In this document: in pieces, positions 33,116 to 41,883 of the stretch | Layout: each line of letters starts with the position of its first letter | Position numbering within the stretch: position 1 is the first letter of the stretch | Assembly: GCA_965661545.1 (NCBI GenBank) | Contig: CBFIEF010000027.1 | Span: 1 to 42,195, forward strand | Source of the DNA: UBA7985 sp965661545 | GTDB lineage: Bacteria; Pseudomonadota; Alphaproteobacteria; UBA7985 | Length of the DNA: 42,195 bases | Reading direction: 5' to 3' | Notes under the pieces: generated by a model | The model's input: the letters and a program-made list of their open reading frames with translations, nothing else | Databases searched by the model: none | Told to the model about the DNA's origin: nothing | Made by a program: the position numbers and the translations under genes

Positions 33116-34213
33116 ATGTCATCCGGTTTTGACGTCAAAGACAGCATCATGCAGATCAAGCCCTACCTGCCGGGCGAGAGCAAGCTGAGCACGGATAAGC
33201 CCATCCGCCAGCTTGCTGCCAACGAGGCCCCCATGGGCGCTTCTCCCAAGGCGATCGAAGCCGCTCAGGACTCCGTCGCACAACTCAATCGCTACCCCGA
33301 AGGCGGCGCGGTTGCGTTGCGGGAAAAGATTGGCGAGCGGTTTGGTTTTCCGCCAGAGCAGCTGATTTGCGGCGCGGGGTCCGACGAAATCATCGCCCTG
33401 ATCTGTCAGGCTTTTACCCGCGAAGGCGGGGAAGTACTGTACTCCCAGCACGGTTTCCTGATGTACAAAATCTCCGCTTTGGCCGCGGGCGCGACTCCCG
33501 TTTCAGCGCCAGAAACTGATCTGCGCATGGACGTGGACAGCATGATCGAAGCGATCAATGAGAACACCCGTGTTGTTTTTGTTGCCAACCCAAACAACCC
33601 AACCGGCTCCTATTCAACCAAAGCCGAATTGCAGCGCCTGCATGCCGCTTTACCAGACGATGCCCTGCTGGTGATCGATGCAGCCTATTCCGAGTATGTG
33701 GACGCCGACGACTATGACGATGGTTCCAGTCTGGTCGCTGAGCACAGCAACGTCGTGATGACCCGCACATTCTCAAAGCTCTTTGGGCTGGCGGCTTTGC
33801 GGATCGGCTGGGCCTATGGTTCGGCGGACGTGATCGACATCCTTAATCGCGTACGCGGCCCGTTCAACGTATCCGTCCCGGCACAAGCCGCGGCGACGGC
33901 TGCGCTGGATGATTGGGATTGGGCGATGGATGCCAAACAGCTCAACAACCGCCTGTTGCCCGCTGTCACCCAGCGCCTTCGCGGGATGGGTCTGACTGTC
34001 TATGATTCGGTTGGGAACTTCATTCTGATTGATTTTGATGATGCCGGTCGAGCGGCCGCAGCCGACGCGTTCTTGCGCGGCGAGGGCGTCATTGGTCGCG
34101 GTGTTGGCGGCTATGGCCTGCCGACCTGCCTCCGCATGACCATTGGCACTGAGGAAGACATGGATTTTGTCACCGAAGCCCTGATGCGTTTCATCGAAAG
34201 TGAAGGTGCATGA
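33116..34213 (+). CDS. hisC: Histidinol-phosphate/aromatic aminotransferase
   Basis: A 365-residue fold-type I PLP enzyme with NPNNPTG (158-164), an Asp at 188 and the PLP lysine 221 in TFSK. The ATG at 33116 has CAGGAG upstream and gives the family start; the open frame runs further up only through the chorismate mutase gene. Placed between chorismate mutase and tyrA, it probably serves as an aromatic aminotransferase for Tyr and Phe, perhaps also in histidine synthesis. Its stop overlaps tyrA by four bases. Confidence 0.93.
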   Translation: MSSGFDVKDSIMQIKPYLPGESKLSTDKPIRQLAANEAPMGASPKAIEAAQDSVAQLNRYPEGGAVALREKIGERFGFPPEQLICGAGSDEIIALICQAFTREGGEVLYSQHGFLMYKISALAAGATPVSAPETDLRMDVDSMIEAINENTRVVFVANPNNPTGSYSTKAELQRLHAALPDDALLVIDAAYSEYVDADDYDDGSSLVAEHSNVVMTRTFSKLFGLAALRIGWAYGSADVIDILNRVRGPFNVSVPAQAAATAALDDWDWAMDAKQLNNRLLPAVTQRLRGMGLTVYDSVGNFILIDFDDAGRAAAADAFLRGEGVIGRGVGGYGLPTCLRMTIGTEEDMDFVTEALMRFIESEGA

Positions 34214-35148
34214 GCACAAACCCTCAAGGGCCACTCTTCAAAAAAGTTGTCATCATCGGTGTGGGTCTGATCGGATCATCACTGGCTCACAATATTCGAA
34301 AGCACGGGCTGGCGGGCGAAGTCGTGGGCGTGTCGCGCTCGGCTGAAAACCGCGAGAAAATTCTGGAGCTGGGCTTAGCGCACAGCGTGACTGAAGACGC
34401 AGCACAAGCCGTGCAAGGCGCAGATTGCGTGCTGCTGTGTACGGCTGTTGGGGCTTATGGCCCGCTGGCGCGGCAGATTTCTGAGCATTTGGAGCCGGGG
34501 TGCATCATCTCTGATGTCGGTTCAACCAAAGGGTCCGTGATCCGCGATGTTGCCCCGCACCTGCCAGATCACGCACACTTTGTGCCCGCTCACCCGATCG
34601 CAGGAACCGAGCAGTCTGGCCCAGCTGCGGGGTTTGAGTCGCTGTTTCGCGACCGTTGGGTGATCCTGACGCCGTTGCCTGATACGCCGCGTGAACCCGT
34701 CGATAAGATTGTTGAACTTTGGTCTGCATGCGGGGCCATGATTGACGAGATGGATCCGCTGCACCACGACCGTGTGCTGGCCATGACATCTCACCTGCCG
34801 CACCTGATCGCCTATACCATCGTGGATACGGCAACGCAGTTGGAGGACGACTTGAAGTCCGAAGTCATCAAGTTTTCCGCTTCTGGCTTTCGTGATTTTA
34901 CCCGCATCGCCGGATCAGATCCAACCATGTGGCGCGACGTGTTTCTGAACAACCGCGAAGTGGTGCTGGACCTGTTGCAGCGCTTTCAGGAGGATTTGGT
35001 CAACATGCAGCGCGCCATTCGCAAAGGCGACGGCGCGTTTCTGTTTGATCGATTTACCGAAACCAGAGACATCCGCCAATCCATCGTTGACGCGCGACAA
35101 GCTGGGCAGTTCATCCCAACCGAAGGCGACGGTGAAAGCGACAACTAA
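34210..35148 (+). CDS. tyrA: Prephenate/arogenate dehydrogenase
   Basis: TyrA oxidatively decarboxylates prephenate or arogenate with NAD(P)+ on the way to tyrosine. The 312 residues have the Rossmann loop GVGLIGSS (17-24), SDVGSTKGSV, the catalytic PAHPIAGTE and the helical dimerisation domain. The ATGA overlap with hisC shows translational coupling. Its cofactor and substrate preference cannot be read from the motifs. Confidence 0.94.
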   Translation: MSTNPQGPLFKKVVIIGVGLIGSSLAHNIRKHGLAGEVVGVSRSAENREKILELGLAHSVTEDAAQAVQGADCVLLCTAVGAYGPLARQISEHLEPGCIISDVGSTKGSVIRDVAPHLPDHAHFVPAHPIAGTEQSGPAAGFESLFRDRWVILTPLPDTPREPVDKIVELWSACGAMIDEMDPLHHDRVLAMTSHLPHLIAYTIVDTATQLEDDLKSEVIKFSASGFRDFTRIAGSDPTMWRDVFLNNREVVLDLLQRFQEDLVNMQRAIRKGDGAFLFDRFTETRDIRQSIVDARQAGQFIPTEGDGESDN

Positions 35149-35157
35149 GCTGCTTAG
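35145..35157. terminator. Palindrome over the convergent tyrA and DUF2125 stops
   Basis: CTAAGC-T-GCTTAG is a perfect six-base dyad that includes both stop codons, which are only five bases apart. The pattern resembles the panC/rpe junction. It is short and without a T-run, so termination is uncertain. Confidence 0.3.
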
Positions 35158-36242
35158 GCTTCATCGTCGAAAACATAGGTCCGCGCAACGTTACACAGCT
35201 CGCGTTGCGTAAACGGCTCCACCGACTTGGGCAAAGCAAACTCTGGAATTGGCTCTCGGGACACATCCACGCCGCGCGCGCCGGCATACAGCGTGAAAAT
35301 ACCCATCAGCGGAATGGGCACGTAGGACGCTCCCGCGCGCAGCAAAGGACAAACCTGCATCATCAATCGAGCGTCCGGGCCAAACATCGCATGCGCTGCA
35401 ACGCGCCCGCGCCAGTTCCCCTGCTGCACATCCAACACCTCAACCATGACGTTGCCGCCGCGTGAGATAAACGCTGGAAGCACAAGCTGCGATCCAGCGA
35501 GCGGGAAGAAAGGTCGAATGCTGGCGCGCATGTGCACGTGATCAACCGGCAAATCCAGCCCCAGACCCAGCGCACTCAGCATGGATTCAGCATTGCCCAT
35601 CCTTTGCAAGAGATCCTGGTAGCGTGCTTGAACCGCCGGATCGTCTGACAATGCCGCGCCGTAAACGTCTAGCAGCAGCGCGCCTGGCTCCGCTTCCTGC
35701 GCCATATCCAAGCCAAAGGCAAAGCGATTGACGGAGAAAATGGGGCGGTCACTCACCGTCAAACCAGCCCCTTCACCGCTGGTGCTGACCAGCGATAGGC
35801 GACCCGTTCGGGCCGATGGCAAGGGCTGAATACGGACGCGAGCTGTTGCCCGGTCAGCGGACAAGCGCATCGGCGGTTGCAGTACCGCGACGACCGCGTG
35901 CGAGCCGGAGTAGTCCAGATAAAGGTTAAAAGGGCGAAACCACGTCCAGCGCGCAACGACACTTTCTTCGGCCTGCCACGTGACCAGCGGATGCTTCAGC
36001 GACGGCTGATCCAGCGTGATGGAATAACCGAAGGGATAACCACCAACCGCGTGGGATGCAAAGTTGAACCGGACGTCATCAACGCTGAATTCATCCAATA
36101 GCAACTCGTCCACCGCCGACATTGCTGCAGGCTTGATCCGGTCCAAGGTGGCACGGATCACAAACATCCCCGCCAACCAGAAGGCCGAGTAGAGGATGGC
36201 AATTACAAGAAAAACCCACAAAAAACGGCGGAGTAGCGTCAT
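35154..36242 (-). CDS. DUF2125 family protein
   Basis: There are 362 residues with one N-terminal membrane helix (about 6-27), then a large extracytoplasmic beta-rich part with VGGYPFGYSITLDQPSL, typical of alphaproteobacterial DUF2125. It resembles inner-membrane-anchored AsmA-like or lipid-related proteins in layout, but the function is unknown. It converges on tyrA and diverges from chaC. The gene usually lies near tyrA in alphaproteobacteria. Confidence 0.88.
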   Translation of the reverse strand: MTLLRRFLWVFLVIAILYSAFWLAGMFVIRATLDRIKPAAMSAVDELLLDEFSVDDVRFNFASHAVGGYPFGYSITLDQPSLKHPLVTWQAEESVVARWTWFRPFNLYLDYSGSHAVVAVLQPPMRLSADRATARVRIQPLPSARTGRLSLVSTSGEGAGLTVSDRPIFSVNRFAFGLDMAQEAEPGALLLDVYGAALSDDPAVQARYQDLLQRMGNAESMLSALGLGLDLPVDHVHMRASIRPFFPLAGSQLVLPAFISRGGNVMVEVLDVQQGNWRGRVAAHAMFGPDARLMMQVCPLLRAGASYVPIPLMGIFTLYAGARGVDVSREPIPEFALPKSVEPFTQRELCNVARTYVFDDEA

Positions 36243-36259
36243 GGTAGTCCCTTCATTTC

Positions 36260-36276
36260 TGGGGCATATATCCCCA
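36260..36276. promoter_or_regulatory. Dyad in the DUF2125/chaC divergent region
   Basis: TGGGG and CCCCA flank CATATAT. Its central AT-rich part could serve as a -10 box on either strand, 18 bp from the DUF2125 start and 45 bp from chaC. This is a weak prediction. Confidence 0.3.
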
Positions 36277-36320
36277 TAAGTGCCTCTCTGGAAAACAAAT
36301 TCTGAACCTTGGGGAATGAC

Positions 36321-36932
36321 GTGAGCGTATTTGATCCTCTAAGCGGTCCGACCCCACTGGGAACGCCAGTGCCCAAGATCATTCCACGTCCCGATCAGGA
36401 CTTCTGGGTTTTTGCCTATGGTTCACTGATTTGGAACCCCGGTTTTGACGTTACCGAGAGCCGCGCTGTTACCGTTTGGGGCTATCATCGGCGGTTTTGT
36501 GTTCGCTCGACATTCTATCGCGGCACCCCGAACCAGCCCGGTCTGGTCGTCGGTTTGCGTCCCGGGGGCCGGGTCAACGGGGTGGTCCACCGCGTTTTGG
36601 CGCGCGACGCCGACGCCGTGCTGTCGTACCTGGAAGATCGAGAATTTCGCCACGATGGCTATCGTTATGTAACCGTTCCCGCCAAAACCCAGTCTGGCTC
36701 TCAGATTAATGCGCTGACGTTTATGGTGCCGGACCAGTCCTATTCCTTCACACCGCTCACCGACGAGCAAATCGCGCAAACGCTGGCTTTCTCTGCCGGC
36801 AAAAACGGCACCAACGCCGACTATCTCTTTAACCTCAACACAGGCTTGAAGGACGCAGGCTTGAGCCCCGGCGGACTCATAGCGCTTGAGCGCCGTGTTC
36901 GCGCCTTGCAGGGTCAAGCGGATTCACTCTGA
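36321..36932 (+). CDS. chaC: Glutathione-specific gamma-glutamylcyclotransferase, ChaC-like
   Basis: ChaC cleaves glutathione to 5-oxoproline and Cys-Gly. The 203 residues carry the cyclotransferase loop YGSLIW (33-38) and the catalytic glutamate in YLEDRE (E108). I chose the GTG at 36321, behind GGGG; an upstream TTG at 36309 is possible. It converges with tlpA with overlapping ends (9 bp). With gloB this points to active glutathione turnover. Confidence 0.93.
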   Translation: MSVFDPLSGPTPLGTPVPKIIPRPDQDFWVFAYGSLIWNPGFDVTESRAVTVWGYHRRFCVRSTFYRGTPNQPGLVVGLRPGGRVNGVVHRVLARDADAVLSYLEDREFRHDGYRYVTVPAKTQSGSQINALTFMVPDQSYSFTPLTDEQIAQTLAFSAGKNGTNADYLFNLNTGLKDAGLSPGGLIALERRVRALQGQADSL

Positions 36933-37493
36933 CGCTGCGTCCAGCAATCCTCGAAAATACGCCAACACCGGCGCGCTCGCCCAATCAGCATCCCCAGCAT
37001 ACCAACTGATAATCTCACCATCGGCGTTTAGGATCGCCGTGTAGGGAACACCGCGCGCACCCAGTTCGTCAGCGCTGAAGTCTCGGAACAAGCTGCCCTT
37101 GTCATCCAAAGCCACCTCAAGATTGTCGCCCCAGCCCTTTTGAGCCCAAAACTGGTCGATTTGCGCGTAACTGCGGTCCAGTGATGCTGCCACCACGCGC
37201 AGACCCTGCGCGCCCAGTTGCTCATCCAACGCCAACAGTGTCGGCAACTCCGCGACACAAGGCCTGCACCACGTCGCCCAGAAGTTCAGCACCGTCACCG
37301 GCGCGCCATCCAGCGACACGGCCTCACCCTCGCGGTCAAACAGGACGACAATCCGCGCAGGCGCAGGCTGTTCCAGCACCTCCAATCCCGTAAAAGCCGG
37401 TGCTTCGCCATAGGCTAATGCTGTGAGCACGCCAGAAACCAGTCCAGAAACCAATCCGGCGCACGCGAGCCGCGAAAGCCAATTTCTAAGCAT
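36924..37493 (-). CDS. tlpA: TlpA-like thioredoxin-fold protein
   Basis: The 189 residues start with a Sec-type signal or anchor (1-29), followed by a thioredoxin fold with WCRPC (C76, C79) and the cis-proline GVPYT. TlpA-type proteins reduce periplasmic disulfides, often for cytochrome c or copper sites in oxidase assembly. A TlpA gene beside argH is a familiar alphaproteobacterial arrangement, but here two extra thioredoxin-like genes lie between. The start overlaps the preceding gene by eight bases. Confidence 0.9.
   Translation of the reverse strand: MLRNWLSRLACAGLVSGLVSGVLTALAYGEAPAFTGLEVLEQPAPARIVVLFDREGEAVSLDGAPVTVLNFWATWCRPCVAELPTLLALDEQLGAQGLRVVAASLDRSYAQIDQFWAQKGWGDNLEVALDDKGSLFRDFSADELGARGVPYTAILNADGEIISWYAGDADWASAPVLAYFRGLLDAASE
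37432..37455. repeat. Tandem 12-bp repeat in the tlpA signal region
   Basis: CCAGAAACCAGT is followed directly by CCAGAAACCAAT (one mismatch). It codes for the doubled LVSGLVSG in the hydrophobic core of the signal, so its unit length is in frame and it could vary in copy number. Confidence 0.6.
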
Positions 37494-38142
37494 TGTCCCG
37501 ATACCACTTCAGCAACTTAATCCCCTCTGGGCGCTCCCAACCCGGCGCACCGGAATATGCTGAGATATAGTGTCCTTCGGGGCTCACCAGTACTGTTGTG
37601 GGTGTCGCACGCACGCCGTGGCTGGGGTGGGCCGGCGCAATCTGGCTGAATGCTAAGTGATCGCGGTCCTGATAGATGCGCAGGTTGCGGATGTTGTACC
37701 GGTCATAAAACCGTTGAATGTCGCTCAAACTGTCTTCCAACAGCGCGATGGCGATGATCCTGAATTTTGAGCTTTCCATCTGCGCCGCAAGCGCGTCCAG
37801 TGCCGGGACCTCGTGCTGACAAGCGCCGCACCGTGTCCGCCAGAACTGGATCAGTGTCAGGCGTCCTCTGAGGTCATCCGCCGTATAGCTCTGGCCAGCC
37901 GTATCGTACCACTCGACGGGAAAGCGATAGCCTTGCGCTTGGACAGCTGTCGGCACCGCTTCACCGGCTGGAAATTGCATATAGAGGGAGCTGGCGAACT
38001 TACCAGCCAAAGGTGGCCGGGCCTGCGCGAGCGCCAAAGGTCCAACGCCAGCCGAGGCAGCAGCAGCAGCAGCGACACCGGCGGCAACCAAGCTGCGGCG
38101 CGAAATCAAAGAAGATGATGAAGAAGACATTCGGCGTGTCAT
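37486..38142 (-). CDS. Tat-exported thioredoxin-like protein (first of pair)
   Basis: The 218 residues start with a twin-arginine signal: SRRSLVAAG with RR at 15-16, a long alanine-rich h-region and likely cleavage at ALA-Q. The thioredoxin fold has RCGAC (C105, C108), lacking the usual Trp before the first Cys, and cis-proline ATPTT. It closely resembles the next gene, including the terminal W-E-R-P-E-G...LLKWY. A good ribosome site (GGAAAGG) precedes the ATG. Function is likely periplasmic thiol chemistry; the substrate is unknown. Confidence 0.85.
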   Translation of the reverse strand: MTRRMSSSSSSLISRRSLVAAGVAAAAAASAGVGPLALAQARPPLAGKFASSLYMQFPAGEAVPTAVQAQGYRFPVEWYDTAGQSYTADDLRGRLTLIQFWRTRCGACQHEVPALDALAAQMESSKFRIIAIALLEDSLSDIQRFYDRYNIRNLRIYQDRDHLAFSQIAPAHPSHGVRATPTTVLVSPEGHYISAYSGAPGWERPEGIKLLKWYRDNA

Positions 38143-38170
38143 ACCAAGCCTTTCCGTTTACCCGCTTAAA

Positions 38171-38830
38171 CTAGACCCGAGAGATATAGTAATCCAGCAG
38201 CGCAAGGCCCGCTGGCTGCTCCCACCCGGCAACGCCGACATAAGCCCCCAAAGCATCGCCATTAGCGTTCACGAGAATCGTTGTCGGCGTCGCCTGCGCA
38301 TTCAGCCGAGGATGCTTGGGCGCAAGGTTATTGAAGACAAAGGATGTCCGGTCCCGCCTGACTTCGAGGTGCCGAATACCCTTTTGCCGATAAAAGCGAT
38401 CAATATCGGCCTGACTGTCCATGGACAGAGCAATCGGCAGTATCTCGAATTTTGAGCCTTCCAGTCGTCCCGCAAGTTTGTCCAGCGCAGGCACTTCAGC
38501 CTGACAGCCGTGACAGTTTGTGTGCCAAAACTGAACCAGCGTTACTTTGCCCCGGTAGTCCGACAGCACGTAGGGCTTTTCCTGACGATCGTAGAATTCC
38601 AAGCGCTGAATGAAGCCGCCGCCTAGATCCACCTGATCCGGCAACCGAAAGCCGGGTGGGGCGAGCATGTACGATCCGCCGGGGCCAAATCGCCCACTTA
38701 GTGGCGGCCCACTCTGCGCTGCACCCATCGCTGGAGCCATAAAACTGCCAGCAGCAATACCCAGACCCGCTGCGCCCGCGTGCTTTAGAAGTTTGCGACG
38801 ATCAAGCGAAGCGTTATAGCTGTTTTCCAT
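38171..38830 (-). CDS. Tat-exported thioredoxin-like protein (second of pair)
   Basis: The 219 residues begin at the ATG at 38830 with a twin-arginine signal DRRKLLKHAG (RR at 11-12) and likely cleavage near GAAQ. The fold shows NCHGC (C106, C109), again without the Trp, and cis-proline ATPTT. It is paralogous to the downstream gene, sharing QFW-x-T-x-C, EVPALD and the ending VAGWEQPAG. An open frame extends 38 codons further up but runs into argH. The start codon overlaps that proposed for argH on the other strand. Confidence 0.85.
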   Translation of the reverse strand: MENSYNASLDRRKLLKHAGAAGLGIAAGSFMAPAMGAAQSGPPLSGRFGPGGSYMLAPPGFRLPDQVDLGGGFIQRLEFYDRQEKPYVLSDYRGKVTLVQFWHTNCHGCQAEVPALDKLAGRLEGSKFEILPIALSMDSQADIDRFYRQKGIRHLEVRRDRTSFVFNNLAPKHPRLNAQATPTTILVNANGDALGAYVGVAGWEQPAGLALLDYYISRV

Positions 38831-40262
38831 GTTTACTTGCCCTATCCAGACTTTCTTCGTTCCCCTTCGCAGCGCCGACGATGGCTCTAACGCGATGTGG
38901 GGTGGCCGTTTCACCAGCGGACCTGACGCGGTCATGGAAGCCATTAACGCATCGATTGATATCGATCAGCGCATGGCCAGCCAAGACATCAGCGGCTCCC
39001 GCGCCCATGCCAAAATGCTTGCTCAGCAGGGCATTATTTCGGCTGAAGACGCGCAGGCCATCGACGACGGCTTAGGCAAAGTAGCGGAAGAAATTCAACA
39101 CGGTCTTCTCACATTCAAGCGAGAGCTGGAAGACATTCACATGAATGTCGAAGCGCGGCTGCGTGAGATCATCGGCGAGCCCGCGGGACGCCTGCACACA
39201 GGCAGGTCGCGCAACGATCAAGTGGCGACAGATTTCCGGCTTTGGGTGCGGGATTCTATGGATCGCGTCGACGCAGGGCTCAAGGCGCTGATCACGGCAT
39301 TGCTCGACCGAGCCGATGCCGAGGCAGAGACCATTCTACCCGGGTTCACACACCTGCAACCTGCGCAGCCTGTAACCTTGGGTCATCACCTGATGGCCTA
39401 TGTCGAGATGTTCAGCCGGGACCGAGGCCGCTTTGCGGACGCCCGTGAACGACTGAACGAAAGCCCGCTTGGTGCTGCTGCGCTGGCCGGCACGCCCTAC
39501 CCGCTGGATCGAGAAATGACCGCGGCGGCTTTGAGCTTTGATGGCCCAACACGGAACTCGCTGGATTCTGTCTCGTCACGTGATTTTGCCCTCGAGTATC
39601 TGGCGGCTTCTTCCATCCTCGCCATGCACCTCTCGCGTATGGCCGAGGAAATGGTTGTGTGGTCGTCTGCGTCCTTTGGCTTCATCACGTTTACCGATGC
39701 GTGGTCCACCGGCTCATCCATCATGCCGCAAAAGCGCAATCCGGATGCAGCCGAGCTGCTGCGGGCGAAGATTGGCCGGATCTTCGGGGCGTTTACGTCG
39801 CTGCTGATGACGATGAAGGGGCTACCGCTCGCCTATTCCAAAGACATGCAAGAAGACAAGGAAGTCACCTTCCTCGCCGCCGATGCAGTCGAGCTCTCGC
39901 TCGCTGCTGCGGTTGGTTTGGTGCAGGATTTCCAGCCAAACCGCGAAAACATGCGGGAGGCGTGCCTGCAGGGGCACTTAACCGCAACCGACCTCGCCGA
40001 TTGGCTCGTGCGCCGCTTGAACCTGCCGTTCCGTGAAGCTCATCATGTCACCGGTACACTGGTGGCGCTGGCTGACACAAAATCCAGCCGCTTGGACGAG
40101 TTATCGTTGGAGGATCTGCAGTCGGTCCACACCGGCATCACCGCTGAAGTGTTCGACGTCCTAACAGTCGAAGCTTCAGTTGCCTCGCGCCAGTCGTTTG
40201 GTGGCACAGCGCCTATCCGCGTCCGTGAAGCCATCGCATCTGCAAAAGCGCGCTTAAAATGA
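38829..40262 (+). CDS. argH: Argininosuccinate lyase
   Basis: ArgH splits argininosuccinate into arginine and fumarate, the last step of arginine synthesis. It shares a fold with PurB. Motifs are TGRSRNDQ (124-131), THLQPAQP (174-181) and the fumarate-lyase signature GSSIMPQKRNP (295-305). The start is uncertain: the ATG at 38829 gives 477 residues, with SNAMWGGRF preceded by 22 residues, and the ATG at 38895 gives 455. I keep the longer form because SN before MWGGRF looks conserved, but neither start has a good ribosome site. It is first in an argH-lptM-lysA operon. Confidence 0.95.
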   Translation: MFTCPIQTFFVPLRSADDGSNAMWGGRFTSGPDAVMEAINASIDIDQRMASQDISGSRAHAKMLAQQGIISAEDAQAIDDGLGKVAEEIQHGLLTFKRELEDIHMNVEARLREIIGEPAGRLHTGRSRNDQVATDFRLWVRDSMDRVDAGLKALITALLDRADAEAETILPGFTHLQPAQPVTLGHHLMAYVEMFSRDRGRFADARERLNESPLGAAALAGTPYPLDREMTAAALSFDGPTRNSLDSVSSRDFALEYLAASSILAMHLSRMAEEMVVWSSASFGFITFTDAWSTGSSIMPQKRNPDAAELLRAKIGRIFGAFTSLLMTMKGLPLAYSKDMQEDKEVTFLAADAVELSLAAAVGLVQDFQPNRENMREACLQGHLTATDLADWLVRRLNLPFREAHHVTGTLVALADTKSSRLDELSLEDLQSVHTGITAEVFDVLTVEASVASRQSFGGTAPIRVREAIASAKARLK

Positions 40263-40381
40263 AGGCCGTGCAGCACCTTTTCGTCTTGCTCGCACTGCTT
40301 GGTCTCTTGAGCGCTTGTGGCCGAAAGGGTGCGCCGCAACCCGCCACGCTTCTCCCCTCCTTTATTCGAGTATCTCTCTGA
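40259..40381 (+). CDS. lptM: Small LptM-like lipoprotein
   Basis: This 40-residue protein has a signal peptide and lipobox LLSACGRKG (Cys at 20). That matches the short lipoprotein found next to lysA in many Proteobacteria. In E. coli LptM (YifL) binds LptD and promotes assembly of the LPS transporter. The start shares ATGA with the argH stop and the stop shares TGATG with lysA, so all three genes are translationally coupled. Confidence 0.85.
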   Translation: MKAVQHLFVLLALLGLLSACGRKGAPQPATLLPSFIRVSL

Positions 40382-41655
40382 TGTCTGAACCCGTTCCTTT
40401 CGGCCCCGTCACCTACGATGAAAACGGCGCGCTCTGCCTTTCTGGCACTCCACTGGCCCCGCTCGCTGCACAATTCGGTAGCCCGCTCTATGTTTACTCT
40501 TGCGCACACATCAGTTCGCAGATTCAGCGGCTGCAATCCGCATTTTCCAAGCTCAATCCGCTGATTTGCTACGCTGTCAAAGCCAACATGAACACACACG
40601 TGATCCGACATGTCGCCTCCCACGGTGTTGGCGCTGATGTCGTCTCCGCGGGTGAGCTGCGCCGCGCTTTGGCTGGTGGCGTCTCGCCGGAGAAAATCGT
40701 TTTTGCCGGTGTTGCTAAGCAACCGACAGAGCTGGAAGCCGGGCTGGCGGCCAATATCCTGCAATTCAACGTCGAAAGCTGGGCTGAGCTAGAAGCTCTG
40801 AACGCCACCGCTGGCCGCTTGGGCAAAGTCGCGCCGGTCGCCCTGCGTGTGAACCCCGATGTTGACGCCCAGACGCTGGCCAAAATTACCACCGGCTCAC
40901 GGGGCAACAAGTTCGGCTTGCCGTTCGATGACATTCCCACGCTGGTGCAGCAAATGCAAAGCCTGCCACACGTCCGGCTCGAAGCCTTGGCCATGCATAT
41001 CGGCAGTCAGTTGTTCAAAATGCAGCCCTTCAACGACGCCTACAAGCGCCTCGCTGACCTAACACGACATTTGGCCAGCGAAGGCACGGTGCTCAAGCGG
41101 TTGGATATGGGCGGCGGCTTGGGCATTCCTTACGCGCCAGATGACGGCGAAGGCCCAGACCCGGTCGATCTCGCCGCCGCCGCTGCCGAGCATCTGGCGC
41201 CGCTTGGCCTGCCGACAATTGTTGAGCCAGGCCGGTTTGTGGTGGGAAACTCAGGCGTGATGATCGCTGAGGTGGTTTACACCAAGGACAGCTACGATCA
41301 CCGGTTCCTGCTGCTGAATGCGGGTATGAACGACTTGATGCGCCCAGCGCTGTACGAGGGCTATCACCACATTCTGCCGCTGCAGCAATCAACCGCGCAG
41401 CCTGTGCCGCAGGAGATTGCCGGACCGATTTGCGAGAGCACGGATGTGTTCGCTAAGCAGCGCATGCTGCCACCGCTGGAGGAAGGCGCGAAGGTCGCTT
41501 TCTTGACCGCAGGAGCCTACTGCTCGGTTTTGGCCAATCATTACAATGGCCGCGCCTTGCCCGCTGAAGTCCTGCTCACCGAAGCGGGCCCAAAGCTCAT
41601 CCGCCCTGCTGTCAGCGATGCGGAGATGATTGCCTTGGAACAAGCTCAAGCCTGA
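40381..41655 (+). CDS. lysA: Diaminopimelate decarboxylase
   Basis: LysA decarboxylates meso-diaminopimelate to lysine. The 424-residue fold-type III PLP enzyme has YAVKAN with the PLP lysine K68, the glycine-rich GGGLGIPY, HIGSQ and the C-terminal CEST, whose cysteine acts from the other subunit. The start overlaps lptM by one base. A hairpin follows the stop. Confidence 0.97.
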   Translation: MSEPVPFGPVTYDENGALCLSGTPLAPLAAQFGSPLYVYSCAHISSQIQRLQSAFSKLNPLICYAVKANMNTHVIRHVASHGVGADVVSAGELRRALAGGVSPEKIVFAGVAKQPTELEAGLAANILQFNVESWAELEALNATAGRLGKVAPVALRVNPDVDAQTLAKITTGSRGNKFGLPFDDIPTLVQQMQSLPHVRLEALAMHIGSQLFKMQPFNDAYKRLADLTRHLASEGTVLKRLDMGGGLGIPYAPDDGEGPDPVDLAAAAAEHLAPLGLPTIVEPGRFVVGNSGVMIAEVVYTKDSYDHRFLLLNAGMNDLMRPALYEGYHHILPLQQSTAQPVPQEIAGPICESTDVFAKQRMLPPLEEGAKVAFLTAGAYCSVLANHYNGRALPAEVLLTEAGPKLIRPAVSDAEMIALEQAQA

Positions 41656-41660
41656 CAAGC

Positions 41661-41695
41661 AAGCACGCCGCGCTGCAATGGCGCGGTGGATGCTT
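41661..41695. terminator. Hairpin between lysA and the zinc-finger gene
   Basis: An inner stem CCGCGC/GCGCGG with a seven-base loop (41668-41686) and an outer AAGCA/TGCTT stem can form. The region between the convergent genes is short and lacks a long T-run; termination is plausible in both directions. Confidence 0.45.
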
Positions 41696-41700
41696 TGGCT

Positions 41701-41883
41701 TTAGTGGCCGTGGTCGGCCGGGGCGTCTGGGTCGAGCTCAAACCGCTGACCGCAGTAGCCGCAGACCACACTGCCGGCCTCACCGATGGTGTAAAACGTC
41801 TTAGGATGCCCCAAAGCCCCTCCACCACCGTCGCATGCGACGGTCCGTGACGTAACGATGATGGTTTCTTGTTCCTGAGCCAT
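41701..41883 (-). CDS. CHCC-type zinc-finger domain protein
   Basis: A 60-residue protein from the ATG at 41883. Its likely zinc ligands are C17, H26, C41 and C44 (ACDGGGGALGHP, then VCGYCGQRF), the order of the zf-CHCC family related to the mitochondrial complex I subunit NDUFS6. In alphaproteobacteria such proteins are candidates for NADH dehydrogenase accessory subunits. The acidic/histidine tail DPDAPADHGH might also bind metal. The open frame extends 20 codons upstream but the internal start fits better. Confidence 0.85.
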   Translation of the reverse strand: MAQEQETIIVTSRTVACDGGGGALGHPKTFYTIGEAGSVVCGYCGQRFELDPDAPADHGH

